DNA of 20,759 bases from Nemertoderma westbladi (GCA_032718475.1 JAUCBJ010003336.1:1-20759), one strand, 5' to 3'; positions 1-9,715 are shown, numbered from the stretch's first letter. Notes: generated by a model not told the origin, from the letters alone. Numbers and translations are program-made.

Positions 1-1110
1 GTGCTTACAGGTTGGGGGAGGGATAGTAAGCGTGCTTACAGGTTGGGGGAGGGATAGTCAGCGTGCTTACAGGTTGGGGGAGGGATAGTCAGCGTGCTTA
101 CAGGTTGGGGAGGGATAGTAAGCGTGCTTACAGGTTGGGGGAGGGATAGTAAGCGTGCTTACAGGTTGGGGGAGGGATAGTCAGCGTGCTTACAGGTTGG
201 GGGAGGGATAGTCAGCGTGCTTACAGGTTGGGAGAGGGATAGTAAGCGTGCTTACAGGTTGGGGGAGGGATAGTAAGCGTGCTTACAGGTTGGGGGAGGG
301 ATAGTCAGCGTGCTTACAGGTTGGGAGAGGGATAGTAAGCGTGCTTACAGGTTGGGGGAGGGATAGTCAGCGTGCTTACAGGTTGGGGGAGGGATAGTAA
401 GCGTGCTTACAGGTTGGGGGAGGGATAGTCAGCGTGCTTACAGGTTGGGAGAGGGATAGTAAGCGTGCTTACAGGTTGGGGGAGGGATAAGTAAGCGTGC
501 TTACAGGTTGGGGGAGGGATAGTCAGCGTGCTTACAGGTTGGGGGAGGGATAGTAAGCGTGCTTACAGGTTGGGGGAGGGATAGTCAGCGTGCTTACAGG
601 TTGGGGGAGGGATAGTCAGCGTGCTTACAGGTTGGGGAGGGATAGTAAGCGTGCTTACAGGTTGGGGGAGGGATAGTCAGCGTGCTTACAGGTTGGGAGG
701 GATAGTAAGCGTGCTTACAGGTTGGGGGAGGGATAGTCAGCGTGCTTACAGGTTGGGGAGAGGGATAGTAAGCGTGCTTACAGGTTGGGGGAGGGATAGT
801 CAGCGTGCTTACAGGTTGGGGAGGGATAGTAAGCGTGCTTACAGGTTGGGGGAGGGATAGTCAGCGTGCTTACAGGTTGGGGGAGGGATAGTCAGCGTGC
901 TTACAGGTTGGGGGAGGGATAGTCAGCGTGCTTACAGGTTGGGGGAGGGATAGTAAGCGTGCTTACAGGTTGGGGGAGGGATAGTCAGCGTGCTTACAGG
1001 TTGGGGGAGGGATAGTCAGCGTGCTTACAGGTTGGGAGAGGGATAGTAAGCGTGCTTACAGGTTGGGGGAGGGATAGTCAAGCGTGCTTACAGGTTGGGG
1101 GAGGGATAGT
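1..1110 (+). repeat. 31-bp G-rich minisatellite, about 36 copies
   Basis: The unit is 31 bp and starts GTGCTTACAGGTTGGGGGAG, followed by GGATAGT and either AAGC or CAGC. The AAGC and CAGC variants alternate irregularly along the array, and the G run varies from unit to unit. The first unit begins at base 1, so the array continues past the left edge. Each unit carries the G-rich core GGTTGGGGGAGGG. The open frame over 621-860 is only this repeat translated and is not a gene. If the GALK2 model is right, the array lies in intron 4, with the C-rich strand as the transcript strand. Confidence 0.97.
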
Positions 1111-1478
1111 CCAGGATTTGGAAGTCACAGAGAATTAATCGGAAACGCGGTTAAAATTTTTAGTTTTGACGTTTAATGAAAATTAATTAATATTTATTAA
1201 TATTTGGCGAAACCGTCAAGACCGTCATACAGGAAAACAGCGATAACTCGAGAACTAAAAGAGGTTTCGCTAAGCGGTTTTCAAATTTGAAATACCCATT
1301 AAATTCTGCTATAGCTATAGATTAAATAAAAAACGGACATTTGACATTTCGATTTCGACCAGGGGGGGGGGGGGGGGGGGGGGGGGGGTGTAGTACCGGT
1401 ACTCCCCCTTAAATCTTTTTCTTTGGAAGGATTTAAAAAATTTTCTATTTCAAAATAAAAAATATATTAAAATAATAA
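1111..1478. other. unique AT-rich spacer with a poly(G) tract
   Basis: This is non-repetitive sequence between the two tandem arrays. It has no convincing open frame and no recognisable galactokinase exon. It holds the 27-base G tract at 1362-1388 and, just after it, a GTACCGGTAC palindrome. Confidence 0.7.
1362..1388 (+). repeat. 27-base poly(G) tract
   Basis: An uninterrupted run of 27 G residues is followed by TGTAGTACCGGTACTCCCCC. Such tracts are unstable in replication and hard to sequence, so the exact length should be treated with caution. Confidence 0.95.
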
Positions 1479-1907
1479 TTAGTTAGTTAGATAGTTAGTT
1501 AGTTAGATAGTTAGTTAGTTAGTTAGATAGTTAGTTAGATAGTTAGTTAGATAGTTAGTTAGTTAGATAGTTAGTTAGTTAGATAGTTAGATAGTTTAGT
1601 TAGTTAGTTAGATAGTTAGTTAGATAGTTAGTTAGTTAGATAGTTAGTTAGATAGTTAGTGAGATAGTTAGTTAGTTAGATTGTTAGTTAGTTAGATAGT
1701 TAGTTAGCTAGATAGTTAGTTAGTTCGATAGTTAGTTAGATAGTTAGTTAGTTAGTTAGTTAGATAGTTAGTTAGATAGTTAGTTAGTTAGATAGTTAGT
1801 TAGTTAGATAGTTAGTTAGATAGTTAGTTAGATAGTTAGTTAGTTAGATAGTTAGATAGTTAGTTAGATAGTTAGTTAGATAGTTAGTTAGTTAGATAGT
1901 TAGTTAG

Positions 1908-1939
<32 letters not shown>

Positions 1940-2288
1940 ATAGTTAGTTAGATAGTTAGTTAGATAGTTAGTTAGTTAGATAGTTAGATTAGATAGTTAG
2001 TTAGATAGTTAGATAGTTAGTTAGTTAGATAGTTAGATAGTTAGTTAGATAGTTAGTTAGATAGTTAGTTAGTTAGATAGTTAGTTAGTAGATAGTTAGT
2101 TAGTATAGTTAGTTAGATAGTTAGTTAGTTAGTTAGTTAGATAGTTAGTTAGATAGTTAGTTAGTTAGATAGTTAGTTAGTTAGATAGTTAGTTAGATAG
2201 TTAGTTAGATAGTTAGATAGTTAGTTAGATAGTTAGTTAGATAGTTAGTTAGATAGTTAGTTAGTTAGATAGTTAGATAGTTAGTTAG

Positions 2289-2332
<44 letters not shown>

Positions 2333-2804
2333 ATAGTTAGTTAGATAGTTAGTTAGTTAGATAGTTAGTTAGTTAGATAGTTAGTTAGATAGTTAGTTAG
2401 ATAGTTAGTTAGTTAGATAGTTAGATAGTTAGTTAGATAGTTAGTTAGATAGTTAGTTAGTTAGTTAGATAGTTAGTTAGCTAGATAGTTAGTTAGATAG
2501 TTAGTTAGATAGTTAGTTAGTTAGATAGTGTTAGTTAGATAGTTAGTTAGATAGTTAGTTAGATAGTTAGTTAGATAGTTAGTTAGATAGTTAGTTAGTT
2601 AGATAGATAGTTAGTTAGATAGTTAGTTAGATAGTTAGTTAGTTAGATAGTTAGTTAGATAGTTAGTTAGATAGTTAGTTAGATAGTATTAGTTAGATAG
2701 TTAGTTAGATAGTTAGTTAGATAGTTAGTTAGTTAGATAGTTAGTTAGTAGTTAGTTAGTTAGATAGTTAGTTAGTTAGTTAGATAGTTGGTTAGTTAGT
2801 TAGT

Positions 2805-2843
<39 letters not shown>

Positions 2844-4171
2844 ATAGTTAGTTAGTTAGATAGTTAGTTAGTTAGAGAGTTAGTTAGTTAGATAGTTAGT
2901 TAGATAGTTAGTTAGTTAGATAGTTAGTTAGTTAGATAGTTAGTTAGATAGTAGTTAGATAGTTAGTCTAGATAGTTAGTTAGATAGTTAGTTAGTTAGA
3001 TAGTTAGTTAGTTAGTAGATAGTTAGTTAGTTAGTTAGTTAGATAGTTAGTTAGTATAGTTAGTTAGATAGTTAGTTAGATAGTTAGTTAGATAGTTAGT
3101 TAGATAGTTAGTTAGTTAGTAGTTAGATAGTTAGTTAGATAGTTAGTTAGTTAGATAGTTAGTTAGATAGTTAGTTAGTTAGATAGATAGTTAGTTAGAT
3201 AGTTAGTTAGATAGTTAGTTAGTTAGATAGTTAGTTAGATAGTTAGTTAGATAGTTAGTTAGATAGTTATTTAGTTATATAGTTAGTATAGTTAGTTAGA
3301 TAGTTAGTTAGTTAGATAGTTAGTTAGATAGTTAGTTAGTTAGATAGTTAGTTAGTTAGTTAGATAGTTAGTTGTAGTTAGTTAGTTAGATAGTTAGTTA
3401 GTTAGTGAGTTAGATAGTTAGTTAGATAGTTAGTTAGATAGTTAGTTAGATAGTTAGTTAGTTAGATAGATAGTTAGTTAGATAGTTAGTTAGATAGTTA
3501 GTTAGTTAGATAGTTAGTTAGATAGTTAGTTAGATAGTTAGTTAGTTAGATAGTTAGTTAGATAGTTAGTTAGATAGTTAGTTAGTTAGATAGTTAGTTA
3601 GATAGTTGTTAGTTAGTTAGTATAGTTAGTTAGTTAGTTAGTTAGTAGATAGTTAGTTAGTTAGTTAGTTAGTTAGATAGTTAGTTAGTTAGATAGTTAG
3701 TTAGTTAGATAGTTAGTTAGTTAGATTAGTTAGTTAGATAGTTAGTTAGATAGTTAGTTAGTTAGATAGTTAGTTAGTTAGTTAGATAGTTAGTTAGATA
3801 GATAGTTAGTTAGATAGTTAGTTAGTTAGATAGTTAGTTTGATAGTAGTAGATAGTTAGTTAGATAGTTAGTTAGATAGTTAGTTAGTTAGATAGTTAGT
3901 TAGATAGCTAGTTAGTTAGATAGTTAGTTAGATAGTTAGTTAGATAGTTAGTTAGTTAGATAGTTAGTTAGCTAGATAGTTAGTTAGTTCGATAGTTAGT
4001 TAGATAGTTAGTTAGTTAGTTAGTTAGATATTTAGTTAGATAGTTAGTTAGTTAGATAGTTAGTTAGTTAGATAGTTAGTTAGATAGTTAGTTAGATAGT
4101 TAGTTAGTTAGATAGTTAGATAGTTAGTTAGATAGTTAGTTAGATAGTTAGTTAGTTAGATAGTTAGTTAG

Positions 4172-4203
<32 letters not shown>

Positions 4204-5064
4204 ATAGTTAGTTAGATATTTAGTTAGATAGTTAGTTAGTTAGATAGTTAGTTAGTTAGATAGTTAGTTAGATAGTTAGTTAGATAGTTAGTTAGTTAGA
4301 TAGTTAGATAGTTAGTTAGATAGTTAGTTAGATAGTTAGTTAGTTAGATAGTTAGTTAGCTAGATAGTTAGTTAGTTCGATAGTTAGTTAGATAGTTAGT
4401 TAGTTAGTTAGTTAGATATTTAGTTAGATAGTTAGTTAGTTAGATAGTTAGTTAGTTAGATAGTTAGTTAGATAGTTAGTTAGATAGTTAGTTAGTTAGA
4501 TAGTTAGATAGTTAGTTAGATAGTTAGTTAGATAGTTAGTTAGTTAGATAGTTAGATAGTTAGTTAGATAGTTAGTTAGTTAGTTAGTTAGTTAGATAGT
4601 TAGTTAGTTAGATATTTAGTTAGATAGTTAGTTAGTTAGATAGTTAGTTAGTTAGATAGTTAGTTAGATAGTTAGTTAGATAGTTAGTTAGTTAGATAGT
4701 TAGATAGTTAGTTAGATAGTTAGTTAGATAGTTAGTTAGTTAGTTAGATAGTTAGTTAGCTAGATAGTTAGTTAGTTCGATAGTTAGTTAGATAGTTAGT
4801 TAGTTAGTTAGTTAGATATTTAGTTAGATAGTTAGTTAGTTAGATAGTTAGTTAGTTAGATAGTTAGTTAGATAGTTAGTTAGACAGTTAGTTAGTTAGA
4901 TAGTTAGTTAGATAGTTAGTTAGTTAGATAGATAGTTAGTTAGATAGTTAGTTAGATAGTTAGTTAGTTAGATAGTTAGTTAGATAGTTAGTTAGATAGT
5001 TAGTTAGATAGTTATTTAGTTAGATAGTTAGTTAAATAGTTAGTTAGATAGTTAGTTAGTTAGT

Positions 5065-5095
<31 letters not shown>

Positions 5096-6890
5096 ATAGT
5101 TAGTTAGTTAGATAGTTAGTTAGTTAGATAGTTAGTTAGTTAGAGAGTTAGTTAGTTAGATAGTTAGTTAGATAGTTAGTTAGATAGTTAGTTAGTTAGA
5201 TAGTTAGTTAGTTAGATAGTTAGTTAGATAGTAGTTAGATAGTTAGTTAGCTAGATAGTTAGTTAGATAGTTAGTTAGTTAGATAGTTAGTTAGTTAGAT
5301 AGTTAGTTAGATAGTTAGTTAGTTAGTTAGTTAGATAGTTAGTTAGATAGTTAGTTAGTTAGTTAGTTAGATAGTTAGTTAGATAGTTAGATAGTTAGTT
5401 AGATAGTTAGTTAGTTAGTGAGTTAGATAGTTAGTTAGATAGTTAGTTAGTTAGATAGTTAGTTAGATAGTTAGTTAGTTAGATAGTTAGTTAGATAGTT
5501 AGATAGTTAGTTAGATAGATAGTTAGTTAGATAGTTAGTTAGATAGTTAGTTAGATAGTTAGTTAGATAGTTAGTTAGTTAGATAGTTAGTTAGATAGTT
5601 AGTTAGATAGTTAGTTAGTTAGATAGTTAGTTAGATAGTTAGTTAGATAGTTAGTTTGATAGTTAGTTAGTTAGATAGTTAGTTAGATAGTTAGTTAGTT
5701 AGTTAGTTAGATAGTTAGTTAGTTAGATAGTTAGTTAGTTAGATAGTTAGTTAGATAGTTAGATAGTTAGTTAGATAGTTAGTTATATAGTTAGTTAGTT
5801 AGATAGTTAGTTAGATAGTTAGTTATTTAGATAGTTAGTTAGATAGTTAGTTAGATAGTTAGTTAGTTAGATAGTTAGTTAGATAGTTAGTTAGTTAGAT
5901 AGTTAGTTAGTTAGATAGTTAGTTAGTTAGATAGTTAGTTAGATAGTTAGTTAGATAGTTAGTTAGATAGTTAGTTAGTTAGATAGTTAGTTAGTTAGAT
6001 AGTTAGTTAGATAGTTAGTTAGCTAGATAGTTAGTTAGTTAGATAGTTAGTTAGATAGTTAGTTAGTTAGATAGTTAGTTAGTTAGATAGTTAGTTAGTT
6101 AGATAGTTAGTTAGCTAGATAGTTAGTTAGATACTTAGTTAGATAGTTAGTTAGTTAGTTAGATAGTTAGTTAGTTAGATAGTTAGTTATATAGTTAGTT
6201 AGTTAGATAGTTAGTTAGTTAGACAGTTAGTTAGATAGTTAGTTAGATAGTTAGTTAGATAGTTAGATAGTTAGTTAGTTAGATAGTTAGTTAGATAGTT
6301 AGTTAGATAGTTAGTTAGATAGTTAGTTAGATAGTTAGTTAGCTAGATAGTTAGTTAGATAGTTAGTTAGATAGTTAGTTAGTTAGATAGTTAGTTAGTT
6401 AGATAGTTAGTTAGATAGTTAGTTAGTTAGATAGTTAGTTAGATAGTTAGTTAGCTAGATAGTTAGTTAGATAGTTAGTTAGTTAGATAGTTAGTTATAT
6501 AGTTAGTTTGTTAGTTAGTTAGATAGTTAGATAGTTAGTTAGATAGTTAGTTAGATAGTTAGTTAGTTAGATAGTTAGTTAGTTAGATAGTTAGTTATAT
6601 AGTTAGTTTGTTAGTTAGTTAGATAGTTAGATAGTTAGTTAGATAGTTAGTTAGATAGTTAGTTAGTTAGATAGTTAGTTAGTTAGATAGTTAGTTAGAT
6701 AGTTAGTTAGCTAGATAGTTAGTTAGATAGTTAGTTAGTTAGATAGTTAGTTATATAGTTAGTTTGTTAGTTAGTTAGATAGTTAGATAGTTAGTTAGAT
6801 AGTTAGTTAGATAGTTAGTTAGATAGTTAGTTAGATCGTTAGTTAGATAGTTAGTTAGATAGTTAGCTAGTTAGATAGTTAGTTAGTTAG
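1479..6890 (+). repeat. 5.4-kb (GTTA)/(GATA) tetranucleotide satellite
   Basis: The array is built from the two tetramers GTTA and GATA. They combine mostly into 8-mers (GTTAGATA) and 12-mers (GTTAGTTAGATA), with occasional runs of pure GTTA. Point variants such as GCTA, GTTC, TATT and TATA mark longer copied blocks. For example, the rare TTCG variant beside a GCTAG occurs at about 1726, 3990, 4378 and 4778. TAG stops occur in every forward frame, so the array is non-coding. It begins about 20 bp downstream of the inferred exon 4 donor of the minus-strand GALK2 gene. Confidence 0.97.
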
Positions 6891-6911
6891 TGTTCTACTA
6901 ATTATACAAAC

Positions 6912-7170
6912 CAAACTTAATCTCCAACCATTCGCATGCATAGTTGCTAAGGCGGCGCAGCAGACCAAGGCACTGGAACTACTGAGTCCGGCACTGATTG
7001 GCACAACACCACTGACTACCACATTCATACCAGTAGTGGGGGCTGAGGTTGACTCACTATCGGTTGCTAGGCAATACTCAATGACGCCACGCACTCCGCA
7101 CAGGTAGTAGTCGTACCACTGAGGCGAACAGCTGTCTATGTGAATGTCCATTAGGTAAGAATCGTGGTCC
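6912..7170 (-). CDS. GALK2: GALK2 exon 4 (donor uncertain)
   Basis: The exon follows the acceptor GACCCAG. It encodes DHDSYLMDIHID, then WYDYYLCGVRG, then the GHMP motif 2 segment GLSSSSALVCCAALATMHAN. Two GT donors are possible near the end, after 6917 or after 6912, and neither is strong. Reading past them leads within about 20 bp into the TTAG array and a stop. Confidence 0.88.
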
Positions 7171-9365
7171 CTGGGTCAGTAACAAATTATAATCTTTAAG
7201 AAATTAATAAATTTACTCAACTAGACAATAAATATTGTCTTCTTGACAGAAACACGCCGGTTAAACATTAACATATAGAATTACGCGCAACTTTGTACAA
7301 TCCAGCGGTTAGTTAAAATTAAAAATAATAAAATTACAAAACAAACAGATTAATTTTAGAATATTATCCACCAGTGGAAATTCTGGTAATTTAATTAAAT
7401 AAATATGGATATCTATGGAGCGAAAAACATAATGGTTTGCCATACCGGACTGCCAACCTGAAGGAAAGGTTTGTGTTAGTTAACCGTAAGACTGGCTGTT
7501 CTGATGTTGATACTGCCGATATAATATCCTGGTCAATAGCCATTGGTAACACATCGTAACCACAATAGTCTACATGTTCACCTGAAACATTATAAATAAA
7601 TATAAATTATATAATTCTTATATCTTCAAAACAATAAAAATTCACCCCTAAATAGATTAGCCCCAAAATTAATTGTTAACACCACTTTAATTTGTTTTTT
7701 TGGTTAAAATAATGAGCTATCAGGTCTGCTCAGGTCAGTGTTCGTTCAATTCCCTTAATTGATAATTTAACATTGAGACAAGATATTATAAATTCGCCGA
7801 GACAGGATTTCCTTCCACCAACCCCACCCCCCAACGCTAGCTGGATCTTTTGAATTGAATCCTTCATTCCAGTTGGTACTGTATTTAGCAACTAACCTAT
7901 AATGTTAACCCTCCCTGGAGCTCGGGCAAAAAATGTGGGTTTACCATGAAACTTGGCATAAAACTCATCAGTAATCGCAGTCAATCTGAAATACAAATTG
8001 TTATTTACATTACTGCTGCACATATACATCATACCGTCATATGCGTGGAACTGTCGAAGCTTTCTTTTAGCAACATGAAGAAACATGACATACCGATACC
8101 GGTACATGCATACGCCATGCGCCCCCCCAGATGCAATGCATGCGCCATACCCCCGGAATAAATTGTCTTAATTCGGCGTCTTGGAAAAACCTAAGGTATT
8201 TTACATTTGTATTTTAGGTGTAGGTATTTAACATAGGTTATATACATACATACAGTCTTATTATTGCAATACGAAAATAGCACAGGTATGGGTATGAACT
8301 ATAACTAAGGTACCGGTATGAAGTATGAAACACAATTACAGGGTTGCCAATCTATTTCAGTTTCAATTTTCCTTGACCTTTTGAAAAAATTCCCTGACTG
8401 AAGTGATATGACTTCTATCTATATTTCCGGATCTTCTTCTTGACAAATTTTGACTTTATATTCATGTTTAGTGATGTGAGGAAATGGACTCGCGAGCGAA
8501 GCGAGCAACATTTTTTACACATTTTCACTTATGACACATTTCCTGATTTGTCAAATGTTTACTAGAATTCCCTGACATTTCAAGAAAAAATGAAATTCCC
8601 TGACTATTCCAGGTGAGTGGCAACCCTGAATAACACAAACTGCGAGTAAAGGAGCGGAGCAGGTTACAGTGGTAACCAGAAGGAATCAAAACAATAAACG
8701 ATTTGAAAAGGGTGTCGTTATAATGCAGTAATTCCCGAACTCACGACCTACCGGTACCGGCACTACTGCATTAATAACGACACCCCAGGACTTATCAGCT
8801 TATATACTGATAAACATAATCTTGTATTACGTGTAAACTTTCGTTTATTGTTTTGGTCCCTTTAACTTGCCTCTGTAACCTGCTCCTTTACCTTTACTAA
8901 CCTGCCTACCACCTACGGCCACATGTCTATTATCAAATTATAATGTAAAATGCAGTGCTGGGGGTGTCGTTATAACAGTATAATGCAGTGGTGCCACCGG
9001 TACCTGCTACCGGTACGGTACCAGTTGGAAGATCGACGCTCTAACTATCTACGGTACAGATCTAACCAACTGGCCCAGTCATCCAGTGGCCACGCACCGA
9101 AACTGGGGATAAGGTAACCAAATATACTGGAAATACCAAGCTATGTAGGGGTAGGCCTACCTAAATGTAGGGGATTTTTTCGCCGGTAGCCTGCTGGCCT
9201 GTACCCTGCTGGTGCTTGTGCAGCTGTCTGGCTGTGTGTGCACTGAATAGGCCTACCGTACCGGTACGGATAACTCTGAACTCACCTATCAGCGTCGATT
9301 GTAGATGTTGGGAGAATAGAGGGATACCCCGAATTGCCTTCGGCCTCCCCAGATCCCGACGACAT
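6912..9365 (-). CDS. GALK2: GALK2-type galactokinase / GalNAc kinase, 5' part of the gene (four exons)
   Basis: This is a GHMP-family sugar kinase that phosphorylates the anomeric hydroxyl of galactose or N-acetylgalactosamine with ATP in the cytosol. Joining exons 9365-9286, 7985-7897, 7581-7458 and 7170 to about 6912 gives one open frame, with intron phases 2, 1 and 2. All three joins have GT donors and AG acceptors. The predicted protein starts MSSGSGEAEG, then carries the galactokinase signature RAPGRVNIIGEHVDYCGY, the motif YDYYLCGVRG, and the GHMP ATP-binding loop ISAGLSSSSALVCC. From what I know of the family, CGY after GEHxDY and SSSSALVCC fit GALK2 better than GALK1. The start codon has A at -3, and the first exon ends in a consensus GTGAGT donor. 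About 180 residues are present, so the catalytic C-terminal portion is missing from the window. It is either off the left edge beyond the satellites or lost. Confidence 0.88.
7171..7457 (-). other. GALK2 intron 3
   Basis: AT-rich sequence of 287 bp lies between exon 4 and exon 3. It starts GTTGGC and ends CCCAG on the minus strand. I see no further feature in it. Confidence 0.85.
7458..7581 (-). CDS. GALK2: GALK2 exon 3
   Basis: The 124-nt exon follows the acceptor ATGTTTCAG and ends at CAG|GTTGGC. It completes the signature (GEHVDYCGY) and continues VLPMAIDQDI, then LRLTNTN, matching the order in GALK2. It has two bases, forty codons and two bases, which keeps the frame between exons 2 and 4. 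Confidence 0.92.
7582..7896 (-). other. GALK2 intron 2
   Basis: AT-rich sequence of 315 bp starts GTTAGT and ends TTTCAG on the minus strand. It includes a short C-rich run near 7815-7835. I see no gene or repeat in it. Confidence 0.85.
7897..7985 (-). CDS. GALK2: GALK2 exon 2
   Basis: The 89-nt exon follows the acceptor TTTGTATTTCAG and ends at the donor GTTAGT. It encodes LTAITDEFYAKF and then the first half of the galactokinase signature, ending RAPGRVNII with one base of the next Gly codon. The open frame upstream of 7985 is intron read-through. Confidence 0.9.
8339..8628. mobile_element. 290-bp MITE-like element with TIR CAGGGTTGCCA
   Basis: The element starts CAGGGTTGCCAATC and ends with the inverted complement TGGCAACCCTG, giving at least 11 bp of perfect terminal inverted repeat. 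Inside, TTCCCTGAC is repeated several times. It encodes no protein, so it would be non-autonomous. The CAG start and the short inverted repeats resemble cut-and-paste DNA elements such as hAT or EnSpm-like ones, but I see no clear target duplication and cannot assign a superfamily. Confidence 0.65.
8646..8897. mobile_element. 250-bp nested palindrome (foldback or MITE-like)
   Basis: The outer arms 8646-8701 and 8841-8897 are imperfect inverted copies sharing GGAGCAGGTTACAG and CAAAACAATAAACGA. Inner arms 8709-8730 and 8762-8785 share GGTGTCGTTAT and AATGCAGTA. The loop holds a CCGGTACCGG palindrome. It has no coding potential. The structure would fold into a long double hairpin and is probably an old non-autonomous element. 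Confidence 0.6.
9286..9365 (-). CDS. GALK2: GALK2 exon 1 (start codon exon)
   Basis: The ATG lies at 9365-9363, and 26 codons plus two bases (AG) run to 9286, followed by the donor GTGAGT. The encoded leader, MSSGSGEAEGNSGYPSILPT and six more residues, is poorly conserved in the family. The call therefore rests on the consensus donor, the exact phase match to exon 2 (AG plus A makes Arg) and the expected position and length of the GALK2 N-terminus. It was found by looking for a phase-2 exon and has no independent homology support. Confidence 0.72.
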
Positions 9366-9715
9366 GATCTTTCTCACTTTCTTTCCTGTCCACCCTTCTG
9401 CTTACAGGCTTATACCGGTACTGCAGTACCGGTACGCGGTAGGCCTACAAAAAATAATCCTTGAGCTGTATAGACCAGACCTACTGACCTACGAAATGGA
9501 AATGGAATGGAACAGTTTATATTTACTTCTAAGTAAAAAAACGCACCAACATGCACAACACAATAAGACCAAATCATCATTTTAACATTCACTAAGTGGC
9601 TGATAGCGGTCTTCGTAACTAATTAACTAAGACTCATACTGTAGTTTAATATTGAAATACATATAGGCCGACAGTAGTTAAGAATAGTATACGAGTATAG
9701 TACATGTACAGTATA
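9366..9715 (-). promoter_or_regulatory. GALK2 5' flank (untranslated leader/promoter region, inferred)
   Basis: About 350 bp separate the inferred GALK2 start codon from the edge of the large palindrome. Any untranslated leader and core promoter probably lie here or within the palindrome arm. I see no clear TATA box. The palindrome TACCGGTACTGCAGTACCGG lies at about 9414-9433. The assignment follows from position only. Confidence 0.3.

Larger units (their letters stand above)
7986..9285 (-). other. GALK2 intron 1
   Basis: This 1.3-kb intron starts GTGAGT and ends TTTCAG on the minus strand. It contains two small inverted-repeat elements (8339-8628 and 8646-8897), a loose copy of the second element's core near 8961, and many ACCGGT palindromes. 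I do not regard the short open frames in it as real. Confidence 0.7.

Noticed and set aside
621-860. 79-codon open frame with repeated LTGWGRDSQRAYR
   Set aside because: It is the 31-bp minisatellite read in frame. Indels of the G run set its ends, and nothing suggests expression.
1-1110. CRISPR-like array
   Set aside because: The units are contiguous, without spacers, in a eukaryotic sequence; this is an ordinary minisatellite.
1479-6890. Satellite as an interstitial telomere (TTAG resembling TTAGG/TTAGGG)
   Set aside because: The unit is strictly tetrameric GTTA/GATA and contains no GG. It does not match any telomere repeat I know.
9216-9585. Plus-strand open frames of 82 and 83 codons
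   Set aside because: They lie antisense to GALK2 exon 1 and its flank, have no recognisable domain and are rich in the ACCGGT palindromes.
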